DNA of 64,000 nucleotides from JAYOEY01 sp038116945 (GTDB lineage Bacteria > Pseudomonadota > Alphaproteobacteria > MPNO01 > UBA2964). The stretch covers positions 363,145 through 427,144 of the forward strand of contig JAYOEY010000001.1 of the NCBI GenBank assembly GCA_038116945.1, given 5' to 3'. A model generated the notes under the pieces. The model did no database searches. It was given only the letters and a program-made list of their open reading frames with translations, and was not told the origin of the DNA. The position numbers and the translations under genes are program-made. Below are positions 8,228 to 17,158 of this stretch, piece after piece; the first letter of the stretch is position 1, and each line of letters opens with the position of its first letter.

Positions 8228-9257
8228 CGGCAAGCCGCCCCGAGCGATCGTTTTTGGGTGCCAGGGACTGTCGCTGACCGACGACGAACAGCGTTTCTTT
8301 CGCGCGAGCGATCCTTTCGGATTTATCCTGTTTGCCAGAAATTGCGACACCCCCGAACAGGTCCGGGCGCTGGTTGGAGAGTTGCGCGATTCGGTACAGC
8401 GCCGGGACGCCCCCGTACTGATCGATCAGGAAGGGGGACGGGTCGCGCGGCTAAGCGCGCCGCACTGGCGTCATCCGCCGCCGCAGGGAAAAATCGCCGC
8501 GCTGGCCGAGATTTCAATGGAAGATGCCGAGCGCGCTGCATTCCTGAATGCCCGCCTGATCGGCCGCGAGCTGGCGGCGCTGGGAATAACCGTCAATTGC
8601 CTTCCGGTTCTCGACATTCCGGCCGCCGACGGACATGAAATCATTGGCGATCGCGCGCTTGGCCGGAATGTCGACACCGTTGCAAGGCTGGGAAGATCTG
8701 TCTGCAAAGGCCTTCTCACGGAAGGAATCCTGCCCGTGATCAAGCATATCCCCGGCCACGGACGGGCCCGGGTTGACAGTCACCGGGAACTTCCCGTCGT
8801 CGATGTTTCCATAGAGGAACTGCAGGAAACCGATTTCGAGCCGTTCCGGCTTCTGTCGGATCAGCCGTGGGGGATGACGGCGCATGTCGTATACAGCGCG
8901 CTCGACCCGGCGGCGGCGGCGACCGTATCGGGGATCGTCGTGGAAAAGTTCATCCGTACCGAAATCGGATTCTCAGGGGTGCTTCTGTCGGACGATATCG
9001 GCATGGAAGCGCTTGAAGGCGATCTCGCGGACCGTGCCGCGGACGCGATTGCAGCTGGCTGCGACCTGGCGCTCCACTGTTCCGGCGTCATGGAGGAGAT
9101 GAAAACTGCCGCGAGCCGCGTTCCGCCGATGACTTCGGATGCGGAAGGACGCACGCAGTTAGCCGAGGCCCTCCGGCTGGCCGAAGGCGCCTCGGGAAAG
9201 CCGGATTTCAGCGACATGCTGAACGAATTCGACAGCCTTATGATGAAGGGTTCCTGA
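8214..9257 (+). CDS. nagZ: Beta-N-acetylhexosaminidase
   Basis: A 347-residue glycoside hydrolase family 3 enzyme of peptidoglycan recycling. It removes GlcNAc from GlcNAc-anhydroMurNAc peptides in the cytoplasm. Family signatures: GFILFARNC, the LIDQEGGRVARL substrate loop, KHIPGHG with the catalytic-loop histidine (RARVDSHRELP), and the nucleophile aspartate in LLSDDIGMEAL. The most plausible start is a TTG at 8214, inside the preceding SPOR gene; the next in-frame ATG would cut into the conserved fold. The coupled SPOR-nagZ-M50 protease-scpA order is conserved in the class. Confidence 0.94.
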   Translation: MSVPDGKPPRAIVFGCQGLSLTDDEQRFFRASDPFGFILFARNCDTPEQVRALVGELRDSVQRRDAPVLIDQEGGRVARLSAPHWRHPPPQGKIAALAEISMEDAERAAFLNARLIGRELAALGITVNCLPVLDIPAADGHEIIGDRALGRNVDTVARLGRSVCKGLLTEGILPVIKHIPGHGRARVDSHRELPVVDVSIEELQETDFEPFRLLSDQPWGMTAHVVYSALDPAAAATVSGIVVEKFIRTEIGFSGVLLSDDIGMEALEGDLADRAADAIAAGCDLALHCSGVMEEMKTAASRVPPMTSDAEGRTQLAEALRLAEGASGKPDFSDMLNEFDSLMMKGS

Positions 9258-9260
9258 GCG

Positions 9261-9941
9261 ATGCAGAACGTTCTGGAGCAGTTGTCCATCTGGTTCCTGC
9301 CGGTTCTGATCGCAATTACGTTTCACGAAGCGGCGCACGGATATGTGGCATGGCGGCTCGGCGACGACACGGCGAAGCAGTCGGGCCGGGTTACCTTCCT
9401 GCCCTGGAAACATGTCGACCTGTTCGGCACGATCCTCTTGCCGGCCTTCCTTCTCCTGACGCGGGCTCCCTTTCTGTTTGGCTGGGCGAAGCCGGTGCCG
9501 GTCGATTTTTCGAACCTGCGGCACCCGAGGAGGGACATGATCTGGGTCGCTGCGGCGGGGCCGGGGATCAACCTGGTGCTTGCAACGGTGTCGGCGGCGC
9601 TTCTTCACCTGGTGCCCTTGCTGCCGGTGGAGGCGGAGGCCTGGGCGGCGCGGAACCTGCTGAATTCCGTGCTGATCAATCTGGTTCTCGCGGTCTTCAA
9701 CATGGTGCCCTTGCCGCCTCTGGACGGCGGCAGGGTGGCCGTCGGTCTTTTGCCGGCCCCCATCGCGTACCAGCTGGCCCGTCTGGAACGAATCGGCCTT
9801 TTGATAGTAATCTTGCTATTGTTCGTCGTGCCTTGGGCGGGACAGCAGATTGGGCTGAATATCGATCCTCTCGGATGGCTGGTTCGCGGACCGGTCAACG
9901 GCCTGTACGGGATGATCATGACAGTTATCGGCCCGCATTAG
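9261..9941 (+). CDS. Site-2 protease family (M50) membrane protein
   Basis: A 226-residue polytopic membrane protein with about five to six helices. The M50 zinc site is intact: HEAAHG at about residues 21-26 (HExxH-like) and the second-ligand motif NMVPLPPLDGGR near residue 150. These rhomboid-sized S2P homologues without PDZ domains are common between nagZ and scpA in Alphaproteobacteria; their substrate is unknown. The gene starts 3 bases after nagZ. It lacks the PDZ domain of RseP, so it is not the essential sigma-E protease. Confidence 0.88.
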   Translation: MQNVLEQLSIWFLPVLIAITFHEAAHGYVAWRLGDDTAKQSGRVTFLPWKHVDLFGTILLPAFLLLTRAPFLFGWAKPVPVDFSNLRHPRRDMIWVAAAGPGINLVLATVSAALLHLVPLLPVEAEAWAARNLLNSVLINLVLAVFNMVPLPPLDGGRVAVGLLPAPIAYQLARLERIGLLIVILLLFVVPWAGQQIGLNIDPLGWLVRGPVNGLYGMIMTVIGPH

Positions 9942-9974
9942 CGGAACGATCGGCGCGAAAGTACGCCATTTGAA

Positions 9975-10790
9975 ATGAATATCGAGCCCGACTCCTTCGA
10001 AACGACGCGGCCTCCCCGTTATGACGGCGACCTTGTGGTCGACCTCGACGGATATGAAGGGCCTATCGATGTTCTCCTGGCGCTGGCGCGTCAGCAGAAA
10101 GTCGATCTGCGGCATATCTCGATTCTGGCGCTGGCAGAGCAGTACCTTGCCTTTATCGCTGAGGCGAAGCGGCTCCGGCTGGAGGTTGCCGCCGATTATC
10201 TGGTCATGGCGGCTTGGCTCGCCTACCTCAAGTCGCGTCTGCTTCTACCGGTGGAAGAAGAAGACGGCGAACCTTCGGGGCCTGAAATGGCGGAGGCGCT
10301 GGCGTTCCAGCTTCGCAGGCTCGAATCCATGCGGACCGCCGGCGAAAATGTCATGCTGCTGCCCCGGCTCGGTCGGGATGTGTTCGCCCGCGGCAAACCC
10401 GAGGGAGTCAGGATCCGGCGGGTGCCGGTCTACGATTTGTCGTTGTACGAACTTCTCAAGGCTTACGGTGATCAGCAGAAGCGACATCGCAGCGGGCCGC
10501 TTGAAATTACCGCCAGCGAAATCTATTCCGTCGACGACGCGCTCGAACGGCTTGAAGCGATCCTTGGCCGTCTGCCTGACTGGAAGACGCTGGAGGCGTT
10601 TCTGCCCGACGACATCAGGGGCACAGGGTTCGTCCGCAAGTCCGCCCTGGCGTCGACCTTCGCCGCAAGCCTGGAGCTCGCCAAGAGCGGGCGTCTGGAA
10701 TTGCGGCAATCCGGCGTGTTCGGCCCGATTTACCTGCGCTCCCGGGCGCAAAACGACAATCAGAGATTTGATCGAGATCAGGTGGAGTAG
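9975..10790 (+). CDS. scpA: Segregation and condensation protein A
   Basis: A 271-residue kleisin that bridges SMC ATPase heads in the SMC-ScpAB condensin complex and organises the chromosome. It shows the N-terminal kleisin helix region (LDGYEGPIDVLLALARQQKVDL), AADYLVMAAWLAYLKSRLLLP, and the C-terminal winged-helix segment (LASTFAASLELAKSGRLELRQ). Length is standard. It is followed by scpB, with smc not in this window. A 33-base gap separates it from the M50 gene, with no clear independent promoter. Confidence 0.95.
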   Translation: MNIEPDSFETTRPPRYDGDLVVDLDGYEGPIDVLLALARQQKVDLRHISILALAEQYLAFIAEAKRLRLEVAADYLVMAAWLAYLKSRLLLPVEEEDGEPSGPEMAEALAFQLRRLESMRTAGENVMLLPRLGRDVFARGKPEGVRIRRVPVYDLSLYELLKAYGDQQKRHRSGPLEITASEIYSVDDALERLEAILGRLPDWKTLEAFLPDDIRGTGFVRKSALASTFAASLELAKSGRLELRQSGVFGPIYLRSRAQNDNQRFDRDQVE

Positions 10791-10868
10791 CGTGCAATGG
10801 ACGGGTTGGTGCAGCCGCAGAATATGGTCGATCAGGAACAAGAACATGAACAGGGCAGGGGAGAAAGA

Positions 10869-11555
10869 ATGACGCAACCTGCCGATCAGCCGTTGCGACT
10901 GCTGGAAGCGCTGCTTTTCGCGGCGCCCGAACCGGTTACCGAGGCCTGGATCGCCGATCGTCTTCCGGAGGGCACGGATGTGGCGGGCCTGATTGCCCGG
11001 CTCGTCGACGAATACAGCGAACGGGGCGTAAATCTTATCCGGACCGGCGGCAGGTGGGCGTTCCGTACGACGCCCGACCTGGGCGATTCCCTCGAGATCG
11101 AAGTCACGGTCTCCCGCAAACCCTCGCGCGCGGCGGTCGAAACGCTGGCCATCATCGCCTATCATCAGCCCGTAACACGCGCTGAAATCGAGGAAATCCG
11201 GGGCGTGGCCCTGAGCAAGGGAACGCTGGATACCCTGCTTGAAATCGGCTGGATCCGGCCGGTGGGAAGAAGGCGGACACCCGGTCGTCCGGTGACATGG
11301 GGAACCAGCCAGGAGTTCCTCGATCATTTCAGCCTGGGCGAAATCGGCGATCTGCCTGGACTGGACGAGTTGAAAGCGGCGGGGCTGCTCGATACCAGAC
11401 CGGTTCGCACCATCTTCGGTGAGCTGTCGACCATGAAGGGCGACGACGAACAGGAACCGGACGGGCTGGAGGATTCGGCGTCGGACGACGACATGCCGGA
11501 ATCGGCAGAACCGCTTTACGAAGAGGAAGAGGGAGACCCGCCCCTCGTTTCCTGA
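10869..11555 (+). CDS. scpB: Segregation and condensation protein B
   Basis: The ScpB subunit of the SMC-ScpAB condensin, 228 residues from the chosen start. It has two winged-helix domains: the conserved LRLLEALLFAAPEPV start, then EIEVTVSRKPSRAAVETLAIIAYHQPVTRAEIEEIRGV read in segments, and a GRRRTPGRPVTWGTS region. The tail (after about residue 185) is very acidic and probably disordered. I prefer the ATG at 10869 because it has GGAG at good spacing and begins near the family N-terminus. An upstream ATG at 10797 would add 24 Gln/Glu-rich residues and cannot be excluded. Confidence 0.93.
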   Translation: MTQPADQPLRLLEALLFAAPEPVTEAWIADRLPEGTDVAGLIARLVDEYSERGVNLIRTGGRWAFRTTPDLGDSLEIEVTVSRKPSRAAVETLAIIAYHQPVTRAEIEEIRGVALSKGTLDTLLEIGWIRPVGRRRTPGRPVTWGTSQEFLDHFSLGEIGDLPGLDELKAAGLLDTRPVRTIFGELSTMKGDDEQEPDGLEDSASDDDMPESAEPLYEEEEGDPPLVS

Positions 11556-11616
11556 ACCGCAACGGTACGGCCCGGGGCCTATCGCCTTCCTGATCGTTTC
11601 GTCTTACTCTGCCGGC

Positions 11617-12357
11617 ATGTGCGCTGAAATCGTTCATGATCATTCCACGGAGGCAATCCGGGAGCGTCTCGAGGAGTCCAACGAGGCCAGCTATCTTCGC
11701 GACTGGATCTATGGCGGAATCGACGGCGCGGTAACGACCTTTGCGATCGTATCCGGCGTAATCGGCGCCGACCTGTCGACCAAGATCATTCTGATACTGG
11801 GAGCGGCGAACATCGTGGCCGACGGTTTTTCGATGGCCGCCAGCAACTACACGGGAACCAAGGCGGAGAACGAGGAATTCGACAGAATTCGGGCACACGA
11901 GGAACGCCAGATCGACCGGGACCCGGAGGGCGAGACGCGGGAAATACGGGAAATATTCCGGGCGAAAGGCTTTCAGGACGAAGACCTGGCGCGCGCTGTC
12001 GAGATCATCACGTCAGACCGGAAATTATGGGTCGATACGATGATGACGGAAGAATACGGTTTGCCGATGCAGGACCGGTCCTCGATCAAGGCCGCAATCG
12101 GAACCTTTATCGCGTTCCTGCTCTGCGGCCTGGTGCCGCTCCTGCCTTATCTTATGTTCCAGGATGCCGCCGAACGGTCGATAGCCAATATCCTCTGTAT
12201 TACGCTGACGGGCTTCACCTTCTTCGCGATCGGGTCCGTGAAAGCCCGGTGGTCGTTGATCTCCTGGTGGCGGTCGGGGCTGGAAACCCTCGGTATCGGT
12301 CTGGGCGCCGCCGGAATAGCCTATGTGGTCGGATTCTGGCTCAAGGGGCTGGCATAA
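11617..12357 (+). CDS. VIT1/CCC1 family iron/manganese transporter
   Basis: A 246-residue membrane protein of the VIT/CCC1 family, whose members export Fe2+ or Mn2+ in exchange for protons. The first helix pair carries the family segments YGGIDGAVTTFAIVSGVIGA and GAANIVADGFSMAASNY. A cytoplasmic acidic metal-binding helical domain follows (EEFDRIRAHEERQI to MMTEEYGLP, about 85-150), then three C-terminal helices. There is no ferritin-like N-terminal extension. It stands alone between scpB and tatA; no Fur-type site was recognised. Confidence 0.88.
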   Translation: MCAEIVHDHSTEAIRERLEESNEASYLRDWIYGGIDGAVTTFAIVSGVIGADLSTKIILILGAANIVADGFSMAASNYTGTKAENEEFDRIRAHEERQIDRDPEGETREIREIFRAKGFQDEDLARAVEIITSDRKLWVDTMMTEEYGLPMQDRSSIKAAIGTFIAFLLCGLVPLLPYLMFQDAAERSIANILCITLTGFTFFAIGSVKARWSLISWWRSGLETLGIGLGAAGIAYVVGFWLKGLA

Positions 12358-12503
12358 CCGGTCCGCCCCGCTACCGACAAAATCCCCTGGTGAAAATCCC
12401 TTGATAGGGTCCGACTGGGCTGATTTATTGCGGCGCTTGGTTGTTTCTGTAATCATGATGATTGAAATTCTTGGCCTTTGCGCCTCCGGGAAAGGTAACT
12501 GAC

Positions 12504-12743
12504 ATGGGTACGTTCGGCGTTTGGCAGTGGGTGGTCGTGCTGATCATCGTCCTCATCCTTTTCGGCGGTGGCGGCAAATTGTCGCGACTGATGGGCGATA
12601 TGGCCCGCGGCATCACCTCCTTTAAGAAAGGCCTGAAGGAGGAAACGCCGCCCGAGAACAGCGGCGACGCCAAGATGGTCGACGCGACGGTGAAAACCGA
12701 AGTAGCCGATGCCGCGAAAAAGGACGAGCCGGCCAAGAGCTGA
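12504..12743 (+). CDS. tatA: Sec-independent protein translocase TatA
   Basis: A 79-residue TatA, the pore-forming subunit of the twin-arginine translocase for folded proteins. It has a short periplasmic N-terminus, one membrane helix (WQWVVVLIIVLILFGGG), the FGGGGKL hinge, an amphipathic helix (SRLMGDMARGITSFKKGLKEE) and a polar tail. The ATG at 12504, preceded by an AAAGG site, gives the usual MGTFGVWQW start; a longer frame upstream is not needed. First gene of tatABC. Confidence 0.95.
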   Translation: MGTFGVWQWVVVLIIVLILFGGGGKLSRLMGDMARGITSFKKGLKEETPPENSGDAKMVDATVKTEVADAAKKDEPAKS

Positions 12744-12804
12744 CGGCTCTATGGCCGCAGTTTTTGCGGTTTGTATGCATTCCGGTTGAAGGCGGAAACG
12801 CGCC

Positions 12805-13320
12805 ATGTTCGACATAGGCGGCTGGGAATTCCTGATCATCATGATCGTGGCCATCGTCGTGGTAGGCCCGAAGGAATTGCCCGGGCTGGTCCGGACGGTG
12901 GCCGAATGGATAAGACGCGCCCGGGGGATGGCGCAGGAATTCAGAAGCGGCCTCGACGATCTGGCGCGCGAGGTCGAGCTTGAGAAAATCGGCGATGACG
13001 TAACCCGGCGGATTGGGCTGGACGAAACGGTGACCTCGATCCGCGACGAAATCGAGAACACGATCGACCCGAAGGGCGAAATCGCCGAAGCCTTCATCGA
13101 CGACGGCCACATGCTGGATGAGCATCCGCTCGATTCCGACGAGGAGTTCGAACTGGATGACGACGCCGAAGAGCTGTATCCCGACCCCGAAGAGCTGTAT
13201 CCCGACGGCGAAGAAGAAGTCCTGCCGGCACACGACGACGGCGCGCAGCCGAAACAGCTAGCGATCGAGGAATCGGGAACCTCCGCCGACGAGGAAAAAG
13301 TACCGGTCAGGAAAAGCTGA
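12805..13320 (+). CDS. tatB: Sec-independent protein translocase TatB
   Basis: A 171-residue TatB, part of the TatBC receptor for twin-arginine signal peptides. It begins with MFDIGGWEFLIIMIVAIVVV, then the GPKELPG hinge and a long amphipathic helix (LVRTVAEWIRRARGMAQEF). The C-terminal tail (about 95-150) is strongly acidic and contains a perfect 18-base tandem repeat encoding EELYPD twice. The acidic tail is longer than in many TatB proteins. It stands 3 bases before tatC. Confidence 0.94.
   Translation: MFDIGGWEFLIIMIVAIVVVGPKELPGLVRTVAEWIRRARGMAQEFRSGLDDLAREVELEKIGDDVTRRIGLDETVTSIRDEIENTIDPKGEIAEAFIDDGHMLDEHPLDSDEEFELDDDAEELYPDPEELYPDGEEEVLPAHDDGAQPKQLAIEESGTSADEEKVPVRKS
13168..13209 (+). 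repeat. Tandem 21-base repeat inside tatB
   Basis: Two adjacent copies with an 18-base identical core (13168-13185 and 13189-13206, period 21) encode EELYPD-P-EELYPD-G in the acidic TatB tail. The in-frame period means that copy number could change without a frameshift. Confidence 0.85.
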
Positions 13321-13322
13321 CG

Positions 13323-14108
13323 ATGGCGGAAGTCCAGGAAGACGAAAAACGAATGCCGCTGCTCGATCATCTGATCGAGCTCAGGATGCGCCTGATCTAT
13401 TCGCTTGCCGGGTTTTTCGTCTGTTTTCTGCTGTCTTTTTATTTCGCGGAAGCGATCTTCGGATTTCTGGTCGAACCGCTGGCGCAACAGATGACCCGCG
13501 CCAACGCGCGGATGATTTATACCGCCCTGCACGAAGCGTTCTTCACCTACGTCAAGGTGGCGTTCTTTACCGCCGCGTTCGTGTCCTTTCCGCTGATTTC
13601 CGCCCAGATATGGCTGTTTGTCGCGCCCGGTCTCTACAGACACGAAAAGAAGGCTTTCCTGCCGTTTCTGATCGCAACGCCGGTGCTTTTTTTCGCAGGC
13701 GGCGCGCTCGTCTATTATTTCATCATCCCCCTGGCTTGGGATTTTTTCCTGAACTTCCAGACTTCGGGAGGCGCCGATTCCCTGCCAATTCAGGTCGAGC
13801 CGAAGGTTGACCAGTATCTGTCTCTGGTGATGCAGCTGATCTTCGCCTTCGGGATCGGGTTTGAGCTTCCTGTCTTCCTGATGCTTCTGGCAAGGGCCGG
13901 AATCGTGACGTCCGCGGGTCTCGCCGCCAAAAGGCGTTACGCGATCGTGGCCGTTTTCGTGTGCGCTGCGATTCTGACCCCGCCCGACGTCATCAGCCAG
14001 ATCGGGCTGGCGGTGCCGATCCTGCTGCTCTACGAAGTCTCGATTTTCGGTGCCCGCATAATCGAGAAGAAACGCGAAGAACGCGAGGCGGCGGAAGAGA
14101 CCGCGTAG
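13323..14108 (+). CDS. tatC: Sec-independent protein translocase TatC
   Basis: A 261-residue TatC with six predicted membrane helices, the core receptor for Tat signal peptides. The cytoplasmic N-terminus carries the typical MPLLDHLIELRMRLIYS motif. The central FPLISAQIWLFVAPGLYRHE loop includes the conserved glutamate of the family. AILTPPDVISQ precedes the last helices. The C-terminal tail is charged (EKKREEREAAEET). It follows tatB by 2 bases and precedes serS by 71. Confidence 0.96.
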   Translation: MAEVQEDEKRMPLLDHLIELRMRLIYSLAGFFVCFLLSFYFAEAIFGFLVEPLAQQMTRANARMIYTALHEAFFTYVKVAFFTAAFVSFPLISAQIWLFVAPGLYRHEKKAFLPFLIATPVLFFAGGALVYYFIIPLAWDFFLNFQTSGGADSLPIQVEPKVDQYLSLVMQLIFAFGIGFELPVFLMLLARAGIVTSAGLAAKRRYAIVAVFVCAAILTPPDVISQIGLAVPILLLYEVSIFGARIIEKKREEREAAEETA

Positions 14109-14179
14109 CGGGCCCTTGGTGATTCTGGACGGCGACTCGTTCCATCCCGTATAAGCGGTACGCCACCACGGAGAGTTTT

Positions 14180-15454
14180 ATGCACGATATCCGCTGGATT
14201 CGCGATAACGCCGCTGCATTCGACAGCGCCCTCGAAACCCGGGGCCTCGGGTCTCAGGCGGAGCCGCTGATCGCGCTTGACGGCCGGCGCCGGGCCGTCA
14301 CCACCGAGCTTCAGGACGCGCAGACCCGGAGGAACGAGGCCTCGAAGCTAATCGGTCAGGCGAAGTCGAAGGGAGAAGACGCCGAGGCGCTGATCAGGGA
14401 AGTCGCGGATATCAAGGAGCGCATGCAGGCGCTCGAAGAGGAAGAGCGGGAACTGACGGACCGGCTGACCGAAGCGCTTTCCGGGATTCCCAACCTGCCG
14501 TTCGGCGACGTGCCGGTCGGGGAGGACGAGGACGCAAACGTAGAGCTGCGGCGTATCGGCGTCCCGCCATCCTTCGATTTCGAGCCGAAGGATCATGTCG
14601 AAATCGGCGAAGGACTCGCCGGAATGAGTTTCGAAAAGGCATCCAGACTGTCAGGCGCGCGATTTGTCGTTCTGTCCGGTCAGGTTGCGCGGCTTGAGAG
14701 GGCGCTTGGCGCCTTCATGCTCGATCTTCATACCCGGGAATTCGGATACACGGAGGTCGCTCCGCCGGTTCTTGTCCGCTCGGAGGCTTTGTACGGAACG
14801 GGTCAGTTGCCGAAATTCGCGGAAGACCTGTTCCGGACGGACAACGATTTCTGGATGATACCGACAGCCGAGGTTCCGCTGACGAATCTCGTCGCCGGGG
14901 ACATTCTTGACGAGGGGGACCTGCCTGTCCGGGTAACGGCGCTGACCCCCTGTTTTCGTTCCGAAGCAGGGTCGGCGGGACGCGATACGCGGGGAATGCT
15001 GCGGCAGCATCAGTTCAACAAGGTGGAACTCGTCAGTATCGTCCACCCGGACCGTTCCGATGAGGAACACGAGCGCATGACCGGTGCGGCGGAAGAGGTG
15101 CTGAAACGTCTTGGGCTCGCTTATCGCGTCGTCGTCCTTTCGACCGGCGACATGGGATTTTCCGCGCGTAAGACGTACGACCTGGAGGTATGGCTGCCGG
15201 GTCAGGATACCTATCGCGAAATATCGTCCTGTTCCAATTGCGGCGACTTTCAGGCGCGGCGGATGCGCGCCCGGTTTCGCCCGGAGGGCGGCAAGGGAAC
15301 CGGTTTCGTTCATACGCTCAATGGATCGGGGGTCGCGCTGGGACGATGTCTCATCGCCGTTCTTGAAAATTATCAGCAGGCAGACGGATCCGTGCTGGTT
15401 CCGGAGGCCCTGCGGCCATACATGGGCGATCAGGAACGGCTGTCACCCGAATGA
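14180..15454 (+). CDS. serS: Seryl-tRNA synthetase
   Basis: A 424-residue class II synthetase. The N-terminal coiled-coil arm that binds tRNA-Ser (about 28-105, rich in Glu/Arg/Leu) is followed by the catalytic domain. Class II motif 2 is seen in TPCFRSEAGSAGRDTRGMLR, and motif 3 in NGSGVALGRCLIAVLENYQ. It charges tRNA-Ser and, in selenoprotein-making cells, tRNA-Sec. A purine-rich site (GGAGAG) precedes the ATG. Its stop overlaps the pcm start by 4 bases (ATGA). Confidence 0.97.
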   Translation: MHDIRWIRDNAAAFDSALETRGLGSQAEPLIALDGRRRAVTTELQDAQTRRNEASKLIGQAKSKGEDAEALIREVADIKERMQALEEEERELTDRLTEALSGIPNLPFGDVPVGEDEDANVELRRIGVPPSFDFEPKDHVEIGEGLAGMSFEKASRLSGARFVVLSGQVARLERALGAFMLDLHTREFGYTEVAPPVLVRSEALYGTGQLPKFAEDLFRTDNDFWMIPTAEVPLTNLVAGDILDEGDLPVRVTALTPCFRSEAGSAGRDTRGMLRQHQFNKVELVSIVHPDRSDEEHERMTGAAEEVLKRLGLAYRVVVLSTGDMGFSARKTYDLEVWLPGQDTYREISSCSNCGDFQARRMRARFRPEGGKGTGFVHTLNGSGVALGRCLIAVLENYQQADGSVLVPEALRPYMGDQERLSPE

Positions 15455-16095
15455 CGCTCGAATCACGCAAGATTCGTCTCGTTATGGAGCTCCGGCAGCA
15501 GGGCATCACCAGCAGTCAGGTCCTGTCAGCCATCGAGCGCGTTCCGCGCGAGGTCTTCGTACCGGACTCGTTCCACGATCAGGCCTACGAAAACCAGGCC
15601 CTGCCCATCGGTCACGGACAGACGATCAGTCAGCCGTCGGTTGTGGGATACATGACGCAGGCGCTTGAGCTGGAGCCGCGTTCCAAGGTGCTCGAAATCG
15701 GAACAGGCTGCGGCTATCAGGCGGCTGTGCTGTCGCGTCTTTGCCGCCGGATATACACGGTGGAAAGGTTTCGGGAACTGTTGCGCGCCGCCGACGAACG
15801 TTTCCGGACGCTGCGGATCCACAATGTCGTGACGCGCTGGGGCGACGGCATGAAAGGATGGCCGGAGCAGGCCCCGTTCGACCGGATGATCCTGACCGCC
15901 GGCACACAGAAGGTTCCGCCGGCGCTGTTCGAGCAGATGGCGGAGAGCGCAATTTTGATTGCGCCCGTCGGGCGGACCGCAAGCGAACAGAGCCTGAGGC
16001 GCTGGCGACGGGAAGACGGCGGGGCCTGGGAGGAAGAGGAACTCTGGCCGGTCCGCTTCGTACCGCTTCTGGAGGGAACCGTCGATGGCGATTGA
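15451..16095 (+). CDS. pcm: Protein-L-isoaspartate O-methyltransferase
   Basis: A 214-residue SAM-dependent methyltransferase that initiates repair of isoaspartyl residues in damaged proteins. It shows IGHGQTISQPSVVGYMTQAL (substrate-binding), the SAM-binding LEIGTGCGYQAAVLS at about residues 71-85, and the VERFREL acidic loop. It is translationally coupled to serS and overlaps the next gene by 11 bases. In many relatives surE sits between serS and pcm; it is absent here. Confidence 0.95.
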   Translation: MTLESRKIRLVMELRQQGITSSQVLSAIERVPREVFVPDSFHDQAYENQALPIGHGQTISQPSVVGYMTQALELEPRSKVLEIGTGCGYQAAVLSRLCRRIYTVERFRELLRAADERFRTLRIHNVVTRWGDGMKGWPEQAPFDRMILTAGTQKVPPALFEQMAESAILIAPVGRTASEQSLRRWRREDGGAWEEEELWPVRFVPLLEGTVDGD

Positions 16096-17158
16096 ACGGA
16101 GACGATTTCCCGGCCCGGCTGTCGTCGCGCTTGCGGCGATTATGCTGATCCTCGGCGCCTGCGCGCGGGTCGACCATCGCCCGGAAGTGATCCAGGGCAC
16201 GCCCCAGTCGCCGCCCGCCAGGCCATCCGTTGAGACCGGGGCCGCGGAAGATCCCGGACCCGGCCGTGTCAGGGTACGGCAGGGGGACTCACTATTTCTC
16301 ATCGCGCGACGAAACGGCGTTCCGCTGCGCGGGCTGATCGAAGCCAACGGTCTCAAGGCGCCATACGTAATTTACCCGAACCAGATTATTAAATTACCCG
16401 GAAAAGCATTTCATATCGTTCAGGAAAACGATTCCATCTATTCCATTTCCCAGCGTTTCAACGTCGACATGGCGGAGCTCGTTCGCGTCAACCGAATACC
16501 GCCACCCTACAGGATCGAGAAGGGACAGCGGCTCCAGTTGCCAGGCGCGGGCAGGCAGGGGGAAGCGAGGAACGCCGCGGTCGGGCGGCAGCATTCCGCG
16601 GCGCGTCCCGACCCCCGTCCCGCCAGCGGTCCGGCCGCGCTGCCGAAACCCGACCGGCAGGAAGCGGTGCGTCCCCCCAGTCCGCCGCCCAGGGCCAGCG
16701 ATCCGAAACCGGTCGGAGAACCGCCGAAGCGGAGCAGCGGAAAGTTTCTGTGGCCCGTCCGCGGCAGGATCCTTGTCGGGTTCGGTCCGCGCAAAGGCGG
16801 TTTCCACAACGACGGGATCAACATCGCTGCGAGCAAAGGAACGCCTGTGCTGGCCGCGGAAAACGGCGTGGTCGTTTATACCGGCAATCAGCTAAGGGGA
16901 TTCGGCAACATGGTGCTGCTGCGGCATTCGGAGGGATGGATGTCGGCTTACGCCCATAACGACCGGGTTCTCGTCAGCCGGGGACAGACGATCCGGCGAG
17001 GGCAGATCATCGCCCGCGTAGGCAGTTCGGGCAACGTCGGCAGCCCGCAACTCCATTTCGAATTGCGCCGCGGCGACCAGGCGGTTGACCCGCGCCGCTA
17101 TCTCGTCAGGTTTGCGGAATCGACCCCGTCAGGAATCTTCGCCGCTGTCTTCCGCTAA
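16085..17158 (+). CDS. LysM/M23 lipoprotein, NlpD-like amidase activator
   Basis: A 357-residue outer-membrane or periplasmic lipoprotein. A signal peptide ends in the lipobox LGAC (Cys about residue 24). Two LysM repeats that bind peptidoglycan follow (about 60-101 and 106-150). A proline-rich linker leads to a C-terminal LytM/M23 domain (about 225-350). The metal site is degenerate: the expected HxxxD aspartate reads Asn in FHNDGINIA, while SAYAHND and LHFEL remain. As in E. coli NlpD, this suggests an activator of cell-separation amidases rather than an active peptidase. It overlaps pcm by 11 bases. Confidence 0.88.
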   Translation: MAIERRRFPGPAVVALAAIMLILGACARVDHRPEVIQGTPQSPPARPSVETGAAEDPGPGRVRVRQGDSLFLIARRNGVPLRGLIEANGLKAPYVIYPNQIIKLPGKAFHIVQENDSIYSISQRFNVDMAELVRVNRIPPPYRIEKGQRLQLPGAGRQGEARNAAVGRQHSAARPDPRPASGPAALPKPDRQEAVRPPSPPPRASDPKPVGEPPKRSSGKFLWPVRGRILVGFGPRKGGFHNDGINIAASKGTPVLAAENGVVVYTGNQLRGFGNMVLLRHSEGWMSAYAHNDRVLVSRGQTIRRGQIIARVGSSGNVGSPQLHFELRRGDQAVDPRRYLVRFAESTPSGIFAAVFR

